Positions 41,263 to 49,580 of a DNA stretch of 64,000 bases are shown piece after piece. The notes below the pieces were generated by a model that saw only the letters and a program-made list of their open reading frames with translations, was not told the DNA's origin and searched no databases. Numbering within the stretch: the stretch's first letter is position 1; each line of letters begins with the position of its first letter. Source of the stretch: Candidatus Omnitrophota bacterium (GTDB lineage Bacteria > Omnitrophota > Gorgyraeia > Velamenicoccales > Velamenicoccaceae); NCBI GenBank assembly GCA_016235185.1, contig JACRLT010000005.1:1-64000 (forward strand), in the 5' to 3' direction. The position numbers and the translations under genes are program-made.

Positions 41263-42558
41263 TTATGTTTTCCTGGGTTCTGCCGCAGGGATCTGAATAA
41301 TAAATGTTGTTCCTCCGACGGATGTATCCTGAATGCTGATTTTGCCTTTGTGCCGGGCAATGACCTCGTATGCTATGGCCAGGCCCATGCCCACGCCTTT
41401 ATCGGGGGTCTTTGTAGTAAAAAAAGGTTCGCCTATTTTTTCTAAATTCTCACGCGATATGCCGGAACCGGTATCCGAAAACAAGACCTCTACTCCGGCG
41501 CCGCCGCTTAAAGCATTGGTCTTAATAGTAATGACGCCTTTCTTAGTTATTGCATCTACGCTGTTCAAGACCAAGGCAACAAAGACTTCCTGCATCTCGT
41601 CTTTATCCGCCGATATAAGCGGCAGGCTAATGTCATACAATCTTGTTACTCCGACATCGGCCATCTTCATCATTGGGGATGTCAACTCCAAGGCGTCGTC
41701 TATGATCTTATGGATATCCATGGGTAAGATCTTCTCTTTGGGCTTCTGCGAAAACTGCATCAGCTTGGCCAAAAGCTCCGAACTCTTCTTTTCAGCCTCT
41801 TCAATACGCTTTAGGCCTTCGATCAGCTTTCCCTGCTCCTGGCCTGTACCGGCATTTTGCAACTTTTCGATCAGGACATTGGCAAATGCCCTGACAGTAA
41901 TAAGGTGGTTGACGATATCATGTGCTATTGCGCCTATGAGCGTGCCTGCTGCCAGGAACTTATGCGTGTGCCTAAGGTGCTCCTCCTGCTTCTTGCGTTC
42001 CAGGAGGCGGGCAATTTTCGATGAGCGCGCGCTGAAATAACCAAAGGCAAAAAGAAAAGAGACGTTCCCCAACAGAAGACTGAACATCTGCGCCCTTGGC
42101 ATCTTGTAATCGAAATAAGAGACGCTGGGCAAAATACCGAAGTGGGCCAGGACTACGACCGCAGAAAACAATACCGCGGATGCCACAACCGCGAAAAATA
42201 CCGCGAGATCGTCGGAGACAACGCCGGCCCAAAGGATAACTACATAATAAGAGAGGTTGACGACAGGCGCTTCGATGCCGCCTAAGTAATAGATGAGCCA
42301 GGATATGGCTATAATATCGGTAAACATCTGATAAAACTGGAAGCGGTATATGTCGACTTTCTTCAAAATAAAGGAATACGGCCTGTTGAGGAGCGCTTCG
42401 ACAAAGATAAGGCTCAAGACTGCGGAATTCAGGTAGGTGTAACCGCCTACGGCTTTCATGGCCAGAAGGAAGAGGAAAAGTATCGTAAAACAGATAAGGC
42501 GCACTTTTCCGGCCCACTGGTATTTCTTTATAAGCTCCTGTTGAGAACTTATATTCAT
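41263..42558 (-). CDS. Multi-TM sensor histidine kinase
   Basis: 431 residues. About six hydrophobic helices in residues 18-180, then HisKA-like helix with IGAIAHDIVNHLITVRAFAN (His in AHD), and HATPase_c with VLNSVDAITKKGVITI, SDTGSGISRENLEKI and GMGLAIAYEVIARHKGKISI. Lacks a large periplasmic domain, so it may sense in the membrane. The H-D-I-V-N phosphosite differs from the usual H-E-x-N. Confidence 0.9.
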   Translation of the reverse strand: MNISSQQELIKKYQWAGKVRLICFTILFLFLLAMKAVGGYTYLNSAVLSLIFVEALLNRPYSFILKKVDIYRFQFYQMFTDIIAISWLIYYLGGIEAPVVNLSYYVVILWAGVVSDDLAVFFAVVASAVLFSAVVVLAHFGILPSVSYFDYKMPRAQMFSLLLGNVSFLFAFGYFSARSSKIARLLERKKQEEHLRHTHKFLAAGTLIGAIAHDIVNHLITVRAFANVLIEKLQNAGTGQEQGKLIEGLKRIEEAEKKSSELLAKLMQFSQKPKEKILPMDIHKIIDDALELTSPMMKMADVGVTRLYDISLPLISADKDEMQEVFVALVLNSVDAITKKGVITIKTNALSGGAGVEVLFSDTGSGISRENLEKIGEPFFTTKTPDKGVGMGLAIAYEVIARHKGKISIQDTSVGGTTFIIQIPAAEPRKT

Positions 42559-42575
42559 ACGCCTATTGTAATCTA

Positions 42576-42607
42576 AATAAAAATCTCCTGCAACTACTTT
42601 GCAGGAG
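42576..42607 (-). terminator. Rho-independent terminator after the DUF2892 gene
   Basis: CTCCTGCAA, 5-nt loop, TTGCAGGAG (42585-42607) followed on the minus strand by ATTTTTATTT. Confidence 0.75.
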
Positions 42608-42639
42608 GCGGATATTTCTGCTTTTGGCGCGCTGCGCCT

Positions 42640-42825
42640 TTATCTTTTTACGCCGCACTTGCCCAAGATCCATACCATAGGGCACCAGTTTGTAAAAGCG
42701 GATTGCAGCAGATTGGCTCCGACAAAAGCCGTAAACCACAGCCAGAGCGGGCTGACAAAATAAGCCAAAAGCAGGCTCAGGAGGACAAAAGACCCAGCTA
42801 TTCCTCTAAGCATTCTTTCCATCAT
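42640..42825 (-). CDS. DUF2892/YgaP-TM-like small membrane protein
   Basis: 61 residues from ATG 42825 (GGGGGGTG upstream). MMERMLRGIAGSFVLLSLLL then two TM segments and a C-terminal FTNWCPMVWILGKCGVKR, the N-W-C-P/C-x-x-C-G ending of DUF2892 proteins often next to rhodanese or redox genes. Inner membrane. Function unknown. Confidence 0.85.
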   Translation of the reverse strand: MMERMLRGIAGSFVLLSLLLAYFVSPLWLWFTAFVGANLLQSAFTNWCPMVWILGKCGVKR

Positions 42826-42855
42826 AAATTCACCCCCCAAAACAACAAAACAAGC

Positions 42856-42959
42856 GAAACAGTTTCCGATTTGTTCGGGAAACTGTTTCCAGTTTATTCG
42901 GGACACAGGGTTATCTTTTCAGACTCTCCCACTGTCCCGATTGGGATGGAAACAGTTTC
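42856..42959. promoter_or_regulatory. Three GAAACWGTTTC palindromes upstream of the DUF2892 gene
   Basis: GAAACAGTTTC at 42856-42866, GAAACTGTTTC at 42879-42889, GAAACAGTTTC at 42949-42959, each perfectly dyadic about the central A/T. Likely operator sites for a dimeric regulator; I see no good -10/-35 pair nearby. Confidence 0.55.
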
Positions 42960-42999
42960 GTCTATACGCTATTGTGCTAAGCTTATTATTCTCGCAGTC

Positions 43000-44037
43000 C
43001 TACTTTCTGCGACCGCCCCCTCTTGGTCCGCCGCCCTGGGGAGCCCCTGCAGGCCCGCCTGCCCTATGAGCTCCGCCTTGGCCTTTGCCTGCGCCCACTC
43101 CTGCGCCATGGTCCCTGACACCTTGCTCCTGGCCCTTGTGAAGGCCCTGATTACCGGGATTATTGCGCTTATCGCGCATATCTTCACGCCTGTCAGCTCT
43201 ATTTTCTCGTCGGTCCTTTACATCCTCCCTGCGGTCTAACTTATCTTCACGGCGGTCGCGGACATCCTCTTTTCTATCCAATTTATCCTCGCGGCGATCG
43301 CGAACATCTTCCGCCTTATCCTTGCGCCATGCTTCAGTACCACGGGGCGCATTATGCGTCGCATCCCATACGTCTTCGCGCCTGTCGCGGATATCCTCGC
43401 GACGGTCAGCTATATCTTCACGCTTGTCGCGGACATCTTCGCGCCTGTCGCGCACATCTTCCCTTCTATCCTTAACATCTTCCCTGCGGTCAAGCCTGTC
43501 TTCAACTCTGTCTCTTACACCTGGGGGAAGCGGCTTATAACCTGTCCCCGGAGGATTATAGCCCGGCGGGTTGCCCTCGCCTGCACCAGGGGGATTATAA
43601 CCGGGAGGATTCATCTTTCCTGGCGGTAAGGCGCCGCTTTCACGCGCTTCTTTAACATCAGATCTTAACTCCTGCTTTGATTCCCGCAAATTCTGCAGGT
43701 CTTCTCTCTTTTGCTGTATATTCTCCTGGTGTGTTGCGTGAAGCTGGTCCCTCAATGATTTCGCTGTCTGGTAATCGCCGGCCTGGATCGCCTCTTGCAT
43801 CTGATTAAACAAATTTTTTTCTTCCTCCCTTGCTGCCTGGGAATTGCTTTTTATCGTTTCTCTTTCTTGTTTGAGCGCTTCCAAGTCCGAAGAAAACTCC
43901 TGTTTCCAATCCGACGAGCTCTCCGTGCCGGGATCCGTGGAGGCCTCTTCTTGCGCAAATACATTTGCCGAAGAAGCTGCCAATAACCCGATACTCAAAA
44001 CACCTATTGCCCACAAAACCTTCCTGCGTGTTTCCAT
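43000..44037 (-). CDS. Secreted charged-repeat protein (DRRED heptapeptides)
   Basis: 345 residues. Signal peptide to about residue 28 (ANVFA-Q); an alpha-helical Glu/Gln/Arg-rich domain (40-130); Pro/Gly-rich segment with GYNPPG units; then residues about 175-305 built from roughly fifteen 7-residue units of the type D-R-R-E-D-V-x; C-terminal Gly/Arg/His-rich tail. The alternating charge suggests a rigid single alpha-helix. The DNA period is 21 bp. Function unknown; exported, possibly periplasmic metal or polyanion binding. Confidence 0.8.
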   Translation of the reverse strand: METRRKVLWAIGVLSIGLLAASSANVFAQEEASTDPGTESSSDWKQEFSSDLEALKQERETIKSNSQAAREEEKNLFNQMQEAIQAGDYQTAKSLRDQLHATHQENIQQKREDLQNLRESKQELRSDVKEARESGALPPGKMNPPGYNPPGAGEGNPPGYNPPGTGYKPLPPGVRDRVEDRLDRREDVKDRREDVRDRREDVRDKREDIADRREDIRDRREDVWDATHNAPRGTEAWRKDKAEDVRDRREDKLDRKEDVRDRREDKLDRREDVKDRRENRADRREDMRDKRNNPGNQGLHKGQEQGVRDHGAGVGAGKGQGGAHRAGGPAGAPQGGGPRGGGRRK

Positions 44038-44053
44038 TTTTTTCCTCCTTTAT

Positions 44054-44638
44054 TTAATAATTCTCTGCCAAGACTTCAAAATATGCTTGCGGGTGTTTAC
44101 AGGCAGGGCATTGGTGAGGCGCCTCGGGCCCTTCAGAAACATAACCGCAGTTAATGCAATGCCATTTGACGGAAGCTTTCTTTTTAAATACTTCGCCATC
44201 GGCGATATTGTTGATAAGTTTTCTATACCTGGACTCGTGGAATTTCTCGACCTTGGCTATCTGCTCAAACGATCGCGCGACATCCGGGAACCCTTCGTCC
44301 TTGGCTGCTTTTGCAAAATCGGAATACAGGGTCGTCCACTCCAGATTTTCTCCGGCTGCAGCTGCCTCAAGGTTGCTTTTTGTGTCTTTTATCGTGCCTG
44401 CGGGGTATATCGCCGTGATCTCTGCATCCCCGCCTTCGAGATGTTTAAAGAAGACCTTGGCGTGTTCTTTCTCATTCTCGGCGGTCTCGGCGAAAATATT
44501 GGCTATCTGCTCAAATCCTTCTTTTCTGGCCGCGGAAGCAAAATAAGTATACCTATTCCTTGCTTGCGACTCCCCGGCAAAAGCAGCCAAGAGATTTTTT
44601 TCTGTTTTTGTTCCTTTCAGTGTCTTTCCCATGGGCAT
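44054..44638 (-). CDS. Rubrerythrin
   Basis: 194 residues. N-terminal diiron ferritin-like domain: first ligand in [16 protein letters not shown] in [15 protein letters not shown] in [14 protein letters not shown], ExxH in [13 protein letters not shown]-terminal rubredoxin-like domain with CINC-GYV and [11 protein letters not shown]. Reduces hydrogen peroxide in anaerobes and microaerophiles. With the desulforedoxin-like protein upstream it suggests an oxidative-stress set. Confidence 0.96.
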   Translation of the reverse strand: MPMGKTLKGTKTEKNLLAAFAGESQARNRYTYFASAARKEGFEQIANIFAETAENEKEHAKVFFKHLEGGDAEITAIYPAGTIKDTKSNLEAAAAGENLEWTTLYSDFAKAAKDEGFPDVARSFEQIAKVEKFHESRYRKLINNIADGEVFKKKASVKWHCINCGYVSEGPEAPHQCPACKHPQAYFEVLAENY

Positions 44639-44648
44639 TCCCCCTTAC

Positions 44649-44677
44649 AAAAAAAGCCGGACAGTCAAGCCCTGCCC
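44649..44677 (-). terminator. Probable terminator after the desulforedoxin-like gene
   Basis: GGGCAG-GGCTTGA-CTGTCC (one G-T pair) followed after GGC by T7 on the minus strand. Confidence 0.5.
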
Positions 44678-44723
44678 GATAATGCTTAAAACAGAAACCT
44701 TGGTTTATTTTTCTCTACCCTTT

Positions 44724-44909
44724 TCATCTTCTCTTCTTCTTGATTACCCGCGCTTTTCTTTTCTTCGGAGATAGAGAAGCCTTTTTCTTCATAGGTTTGC
44801 CGCAGCACCAGAGGTCTGTTTGGGATATGCCGCAATCATCTACTACGATCTCTCTGCCGCATGGAACGCAAGCCAATTTTTCACCCTTCTTCACTTTTTT
44901 CTTTGCCAT
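44724..44909 (-). CDS. Desulforedoxin-like small metal-binding protein
   Basis: 61 residues. C-V-P-C-G (residues 14-18) and W-C-C-G-K-P-M (about 34-40) reproduce the C-x-x-C...C-C-G-x-P-M rubredoxin-like iron site of desulforedoxin and the desulfoferrodoxin N-domain. The ends are very basic (K/R-rich tail of 20 residues), unlike plain desulforedoxin, suggesting nucleic-acid or membrane contact. Located just upstream of rubrerythrin. Confidence 0.75.
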   Translation of the reverse strand: MAKKKVKKGEKLACVPCGREIVVDDCGISQTDLWCCGKPMKKKASLSPKKRKARVIKKKRR

Positions 44910-44965
44910 GTCTGCCCCCTTTCCTCAACTATTTTATTCTACTCCAAACAAAAACCCTTTGCAAC

Positions 44966-45211
44966 TCATTTATCGCCCTCAATCAAAGCAAGTTTCTCTA
45001 TCCTTGTCCAACCTTTTATCTGCGCTTCACGCTGCAGAGCTTCTCCTTTATTATTCGCTTTCTCCGAAAAGAGGAGCTTTTGTGCTTTAAAAGCATGCGT
45101 GAATTTTCCGCCTTTGCCGGTTAAATGCTCTTTGACACGCCTTCCAAGGTCATTCGTGGCGCCTGTATATAAATACGTATTCTCGCATTCTAAGATATAG
45201 ACGTACCACAT
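44966..45211 (-). CDS. GIY-YIG domain protein
   Basis: 81 residues from ATG 45211. MWYVYILECENTYLYTGATN holds the YVY...YTG core, then DLGRRVKEHLTGKGGKFTH, with E in ALQREAQIKGW. A complete UPF0213/YhbQ-like single domain. Function of such stand-alone domains is unsettled; possible DNA-structure nucleases. Stands alone between the redox pair and a toxin-antitoxin pair. Confidence 0.87.
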   Translation of the reverse strand: MWYVYILECENTYLYTGATNDLGRRVKEHLTGKGGKFTHAFKAQKLLFSEKANNKGEALQREAQIKGWTRIEKLALIEGDK

Positions 45212-45289
45212 ATAAATTTTTGCCCTTCGGCTCCTCGGCCTAAAAAATCCAGAAAATGTCACTTTAGAGATAGATTTTATATTCCATTG

Positions 45290-45586
45290 TTAAGGATGAG
45301 GAGTAATTGCAAAAACAACTATCTCCCCACGTATGCGGCCGTAATAAAAAAAGATCCTATACGCGGCAGGCGTATCTTGTTCTGCATAAGCTTCAAAGAC
45401 TTTTTCACCGCCTGGACCAGACAATGAAGAATATTGATGAGTCTGTAAACCTGGATGTCGTGGATTTTCTGCAAGGAATTTTAGCGCCTTAGCTACTGCC
45501 TTAAAACGCTTCTCCAGATGAGCTGAATCTTTGAGCGCTTTTAAAACTTGCTTTGCGCCAGGTGTAAAACTTAAAGAAAAACTCAT
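45290..45586 (-). CDS. RelE/ParE-like toxin
   Basis: 98 residues. FTPGAKQVLKALKDSAHLEK (helical N-terminus), PGLQTHQYSSLSG, then AYRIFFYYGRIRGEIVVFAI, the R-I-x-F/Y strand and closing strand of the RelE/ParE fold. The start overlaps the upstream antitoxin stop by 4 bp. The target (mRNA or gyrase) cannot be told from sequence. Confidence 0.75.
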   Translation of the reverse strand: MSFSLSFTPGAKQVLKALKDSAHLEKRFKAVAKALKFLAENPRHPGLQTHQYSSLSGPGGEKVFEAYAEQDTPAAYRIFFYYGRIRGEIVVFAITPHP

Positions 45587-45924
45587 AAGTTATCTAAAAA
45601 ATCTTCCAGATTATCTACCTTCTCTGTCTTACCTTCTCCGGCTTCCTGTAACCCCTTGCGCACCTTGCCAATAACTTCGGGGTTGCGATAAACCCAGGCT
45701 TCGTTGCTAGGAATTGACACTGCAGGACGAAGCAGTATGTCTCCCTTTTTGCCCACAAAAACCTGATAAGAATCAATTTTTATCTTGCTCATCAAAAGTT
45801 TCTGGAGCCTGCCGCCCAAAGTAATCCTGTGCTTTGAGTCAAGCGGCCGCGTATCAACAGGCATAAATTTCTCTTTTATTTCCAACACTTCCTTCTTACT
45901 CTTTAAGGCTTTCATTGTTTTCAT
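45583..45924 (-). CDS. Antitoxin partner, putative
   Basis: 113 residues. VDTRPLDSKHRITLGGRLQK resembles a swapped-hairpin AbrB-type strand pair used for DNA binding; the acidic C-terminus (EKVDNLEDFLDNL) would contact the toxin. First gene of the pair, with a consensus promoter at 45952-45980 overlapped by repeated TTCCCACT words. Confidence 0.65.
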   Translation of the reverse strand: MKTMKALKSKKEVLEIKEKFMPVDTRPLDSKHRITLGGRLQKLLMSKIKIDSYQVFVGKKGDILLRPAVSIPSNEAWVYRNPEVIGKVRKGLQEAGEGKTEKVDNLEDFLDNL

Positions 45925-45951
45925 TTTTATTATCCCCCCTTTCCCGCTAAA

Positions 45952-45980
45952 AGCATACCATGCAGTGGGAATATTGTCAA
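45952..45980 (-). promoter_or_regulatory. Promoter and operator repeats of the 45.3-45.9 kb TA operon
   Basis: TTGACA (45980-45975), 17-nt spacer, TATGCT (45957-45952). TCCCACT occurs three times across and upstream of the -35 (about 45965-45995), a likely autoregulatory site. Confidence 0.7.
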
Positions 45981-46027
45981 GTGGGAAAGTGGGATATTTT
46001 CTTCATTGATCTTATCACCCATTGACT

Positions 46028-46261
46028 TTATATTAGTTTTATTTTCCGCAATAAAAACCCAAAAACTCTCTTTGCAGGTGGTTCAATAAAAGGGTGGGGG
46101 TCAAGATGGGCTTCGTAATAGATAAGCTTGAGCGGTCTTCTGGGTTTAGTGCTTGTATTCCTGCCTGCGTTATGATCAGCCAGGCGCTTTTTAACATCCT
46201 CACTAAAACCAATATAAAATTTCTTATCTTTTAAGCTTAGCAGCACATAAACATAATACAT
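46028..46261 (-). CDS. GIY-YIG domain protein with altered C-terminus
   Basis: 77 residues. MYYVYVLLSLKDKKFYIGFS (YVY...YIG) and DVKKRLADHNAGRNTSTKPR, PLKLIYYEAH are standard. After this the usual E-A-x-x-R-E-x-x-L-K helix, containing the metal-binding glutamate, is replaced by DPHPFIEPPAKRVFG, probably from a frameshift. Likely inactive. Confidence 0.7.
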   Translation of the reverse strand: MYYVYVLLSLKDKKFYIGFSEDVKKRLADHNAGRNTSTKPRRPLKLIYYEAHLDPHPFIEPPAKRVFGFLLRKIKLI

Positions 46262-46280
46262 TTATCAAAAAGTAGGATTC

Positions 46281-46330
46281 GCCCTAAACCACGTTGGGTT
46301 TAGGGCGCTGAACCCTACGTGGTTCAGCGC
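46281..46330. repeat. Back-to-back perfect hairpins (REP-like)
   Basis: GCCCTAAACC-N6-GGTTTAGGGC and GCGCTGAACC-N6-GGTTCAGCGC, 10-bp stems sharing GC at the junction. Located between converging or diverging short genes. Confidence 0.75.
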
Positions 46331-46389
46331 TGCCCAGAGTTGTCGCCAGCCAAAGTCGCCAACCTCAAGTGATACAATTAGTTGTGAAG

Positions 46390-46761
46390 ATGGAGATCCG
46401 GCGTAGCAAGCGAATTTTAATCAGCCCAATCGATCCTTTGCCTCCGCTACCCATCCGAAAGCCCCGGATCTACCCAAATGCCATAGTAGAAGCCCTAAAG
46501 ATTAAAACCTTCATCAACAGCGGCTCAACCAGAATAACCTGGGCAAAAACCTGTAGAGAACTTAAAATGTCGGAATCCAAATTAGCACACTTATTAAAAA
46601 TAGTCAACAAATTGCCCCAGGAGTTCATCGGAGACATGAAGCAATGCGACAATCAAGAGACGCTAAGAATCTTCACCGGCAGACGACTTTTGAATATTTC
46701 CCGCCTTAAAACCATCCAAGAGCGACGGGATATGATTGAACGCCTGTTGCCAAAAGCCTAA
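46390..46761 (+). CDS. Small HTH protein, resolvase/ParB-HTH-like
   Basis: 123 residues from ATG 46390 (GTG 46369 is possible). Core RITWAKTCRELKMSESKLAH, LLKIVNKLPQEFI looks like a helix-turn-helix as in ParB or the C-terminal part of serine recombinases; preceded by PRIYPNAIVEALKIKTFINS. About half its residues match the protein at 49201-49545. No catalytic domain. Possibly a detached DNA-binding part of a recombinase. Confidence 0.6.
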   Translation: MEIRRSKRILISPIDPLPPLPIRKPRIYPNAIVEALKIKTFINSGSTRITWAKTCRELKMSESKLAHLLKIVNKLPQEFIGDMKQCDNQETLRIFTGRRLLNISRLKTIQERRDMIERLLPKA

Positions 46762-46769
46762 GCTTCCCT

Positions 46770-46945
46770 GCCCCTTTCGCCCCTTTGATGCCCCTTTACC
46801 CCAATCGCCAACTAATCGCCACAATCGCCAAGTAGAACGCCTCTGTCCCATTTCATGTCCGATATGTCCGATAAATGTCCGATATTAAAGCTCTATAGCG
46901 GATGTATTGATGAACCAATTGCGCACTAATCGCGCAAATCGCGCA
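46770..46945. repeat. Mosaic of four short-period arrays
   Basis: In order: GCCCCTTT words, AATCGCCA words (period 8), ATGTCCGAT words (period 9; three copies), AATCGCGCA words. It ends at the stop of the gene at 46946. Different vocabulary in each sub-block. Confidence 0.7.
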
Positions 46946-47986
46946 TTAACCAGCAACCTCCCAATGCCCGCCCTTATCGGGGCCGATACGACGCAAAAGT
47001 GCTTGTTGTTTCAATGTTCGAATAATTTTCTCAACGCCCTTAAGACTCAAATTGAGAACTTGCGCAATTTCCTGCGTAGTAATTGCCGAATTCTCCTTTA
47101 TAAGCCGCAGGACTTTCTCCCTACTTTTCTCCCTACTTTTCTCCCTACTTTTTCCCAGCCCTTCACCTTCTTCCCATTTCGGCCGGTGGAAAGAAACGAC
47201 GAATCCTGTCTTAACGCGCTTGAATTCGACCTTAACTCCAGCGGCAGTGCACTCATCGTAAATTCGCTTAAGCCCGCTCGCCCACTTTTCGATATCGGCC
47301 GACATATACATCGTTTCGGCGATCAAAGGGTTACGGAGGATGGAATATCCCTCTCCTTTGATGAAATCCTCTGGGGCCAGTTCATCCGGAAAAGTGCCGG
47401 GATTATAAACATCGACTCTGTCTTTGAAGATTGCGACTTCATTGCCCTTTGGGTTCGCGTAATCCCTGTGGCAAAGCGAATTGCCGATGGCTTCGCGTAT
47501 CGCATCAACCGGAATCTCGGGAATTTCCTTACGGGGCCCGGATGTAATTTCCGCGCGCCATTTGATATGCTCTTTAACATATGCCTCGGCCTGCCTGCGC
47601 AAACTGAAGATATTGCCTTTGAACTTTTTGATATCAAGAAACGTTATCTTATCGGTACCGGCAAATACGGCGGCTTGGACTTCCATGGAATTGTCGTTGC
47701 AGAAAAGCACCTCCGCGGCTTTGAGCAATTTCTCGCCGCTTAAAAGGTGCAGTTTTCTCAAGGTCGTTTTCGCGTTGGAATACTTGAAATTGATGCGGCC
47801 CTCTTCGTTCGCCCTCCTTATGTAATCCTTAAGCGTCTTGACATCGACATCCTTCAATTGACGCTCGGATATCTCGCTTTCCCAGAGAAGTTTTTTCTTG
47901 CTTAAAATAAGCGTCTCGATCTTATGAGGACTCAACGCCTTGTTCGATTCTCCGACACGAATATAAGCCCTGCCGTAAGCGATTTC
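46946..47986 (-). CDS. 5'-truncated AlbA_2/RecG-like ATP-binding protein
   Basis: Retains the HATPase_c_4-like part (KWRAEITSGPRKEIPEIPVD, AIREAIGNSLCHRDY, GNEVAIFKDRVDVYNPG) and a winged helix ending RRIGPDKGGHWEVAG. Compared with the copy at 50834 it lacks the N-terminal AlbA_2 domain: homology begins abruptly at AYGRAYIRVGES right after an in-frame stop (47987-47989). An internal TTG at 47935 is the only nearby start. A KSRE repeat (GKSREKSREKSREK) sits in the linker. Probably a pseudogene. Confidence 0.75.
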   Translation of the reverse strand, partial: EIAYGRAYIRVGESNKALSPHKIETLILSKKKLLWESEISERQLKDVDVKTLKDYIRRANEEGRINFKYSNAKTTLRKLHLLSGEKLLKAAEVLFCNDNSMEVQAAVFAGTDKITFLDIKKFKGNIFSLRRQAEAYVKEHIKWRAEITSGPRKEIPEIPVDAIREAIGNSLCHRDYANPKGNEVAIFKDRVDVYNPGTFPDELAPEDFIKGEGYSILRNPLIAETMYMSADIEKWASGLKRIYDECTAAGVKVEFKRVKTGFVVSFHRPKWEEGEGLGKSREKSREKSREKVLRLIKENSAITTQEIAQVLNLSLKGVEKIIRTLKQQALLRRIGPDKGGHWEVAG

Positions 47987-48043
47987 CTACTAAGAAACAA
48001 ACTATTCTTCAATAAACACCCACTAAAGATATCAACTTTAACA

Positions 48044-48985
48044 TTAGTTCGCCGGTCTTTTTTCTTTCTTCAAAATTATGTACGATGTCCACGCCACAAG
48101 GAATAACGCCGCATGCGTCTTACTTTGACTGCCTAGAGCTGTGAAAATAACGATATTAACCATCCAAAGGAATGCCACGAGCCCGATCGCCCAGCCCTTG
48201 GATAATGGTTTACGAACGATAGCGTAACGAATAAGGAGTGGCGGGATAATTCCAATTCCCCATGTTAAAACAAACGAGACGATAATTGTTAGCCACCACA
48301 TAGGGCCATATAAATACTTCATTGGAGAATACGTCGCCACCTCATCATTTTTTGTCCATTTATCCGGGATAATGACGCTGTTGGCGATCTGTTGAAAGAG
48401 CGGGATATAACTATTGAACTCCTGATAGAGATTGCCACTCATTTGTTCCAATCCACCAACCATGCATTGGATACTTATCATTTTGCCACCATAGATAAAC
48501 ATGTGTAGTAACCCGTAAGACTTTCCCTTCATCCCCGCACGCTCTGAATCTATCGAAACAATAATCCACGCTCCTGGCTGACCATCATATTTTGTCTGCC
48601 CTCCTTTAATAAAACTCCCGCCAGGAGGCACCATTTCCTTTAAAGCGTCTCCCGAAAAAGCCTCTTTGGCGATATCTTCTGCTGACATCGCAGACGCCTC
48701 GCTTGGAATATCTTTAATAAGAATCAGGAACATTCGCGTTATTCCGTCTGACGCATCTCCGGAAAACTTCTGAACAATATTCGGACGCTCGCCTTCGCTA
48801 AGTTTCCAATGGCTTGGATATTCAACGGTAATATTTATACCCTTAGCTTTGGGATGATCTTTTGTTGAGTATTTTGATTTATTCCCACTAGAAAACGATT
48901 GGAGGTCGGCATTCTGCGCGAGAGCCAAAGTGCTTACGGCAAACATAAACAATACGCCGATCAGAACAAAAAGATTTCTTTTCAT
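48044..48985 (-). CDS. Exported membrane protein, unknown family
   Basis: 313 residues. Signal peptide (LFVLIGVLFMFAVSTLALA-Q), a periplasmic domain of about 190 residues (PKAKGINITVEYPSHWKLSE; GQPGAWIIVSIDSERAG) similar to PsbP/LpqN-like one-domain folds, then three TM helices near the C-terminus. Single gene. Function not recognised. Confidence 0.7.
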   Translation of the reverse strand: MKRNLFVLIGVLFMFAVSTLALAQNADLQSFSSGNKSKYSTKDHPKAKGINITVEYPSHWKLSEGERPNIVQKFSGDASDGITRMFLILIKDIPSEASAMSAEDIAKEAFSGDALKEMVPPGGSFIKGGQTKYDGQPGAWIIVSIDSERAGMKGKSYGLLHMFIYGGKMISIQCMVGGLEQMSGNLYQEFNSYIPLFQQIANSVIIPDKWTKNDEVATYSPMKYLYGPMWWLTIIVSFVLTWGIGIIPPLLIRYAIVRKPLSKGWAIGLVAFLWMVNIVIFTALGSQSKTHAALFLVAWTSYIILKKEKRPAN

Positions 48986-49200
48986 GCATCTCCTCTATTT
49001 TTAATTAATCTGAAGTGAATATTTATAGCTGTAAAATATCTCGCAATTGTTTTTCTCTGGCTTCGGGTACTACTGCACCGCTATCCGGTGTTTCAGACAG
49101 TTGTCAACATTGGCTGCCCGTCTTAGACGCCATTCGCTCCCCAGAGCGTGAGCATGTCACACTCCTCGTGAAGCTCTATAGGCACCGCAAACGGGGATTT

Positions 49201-49545
49201 ATGCTGTCTTTAAACCGGCCTTTTCCTCCCAAAAAGGTACGCCCTAAACGAATTTACCAAAATATCATCCATGAAGGCTTAAAACTTCAATCTTTCATCA
49301 AAAACAGCCCTACCCGGATGACTTGGGCGAAAGCCAGTAAAGAACTCCAAATGTCAGATTCCAAAATAGCACACTTATTGAAGATAATCAATAAGCTTCC
49401 GCCCGACTTCGTCGATAATATGCGATCCTGCGCCGATGAAACAACCTTGAAAGTCTTCACAGGCAGGCGTCTTTTGAGCATATCCCGCCTTAAAACCGAG
49501 AAAGAACGCCAAAACGAAATCAACCGCCTATTGCCGAAGGCGTAA
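49201..49545 (+). CDS. Small HTH protein, paralogue of 46390-46761
   Basis: 114 residues from ATG 49201 (GGGGA upstream). KRIYQNIIHEGLKLQSFIKN, TRMTWAKASKELQMSDSKIA, HLLKIINKLPPDFV and FTGRRLLSISRLKTEKERQN align along the whole length with 46390-46761. Again adjacent to an AlbA_2-type gene and CDF exporter. Upstream frame (49015-49200) is probably noncoding. Confidence 0.6.
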   Translation: MLSLNRPFPPKKVRPKRIYQNIIHEGLKLQSFIKNSPTRMTWAKASKELQMSDSKIAHLLKIINKLPPDFVDNMRSCADETTLKVFTGRRLLSISRLKTEKERQNEINRLLPKA

Positions 49546-49580
49546 ATCTCCTGTGTTTCTCTGTATTCCTACAATAGCTT

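Noticed and set aside
46028-46261. Intact homing endonuclease
   Set aside because: The domain's C-terminal helix with the metal-binding Glu is replaced by unrelated residues; it is probably inactive.
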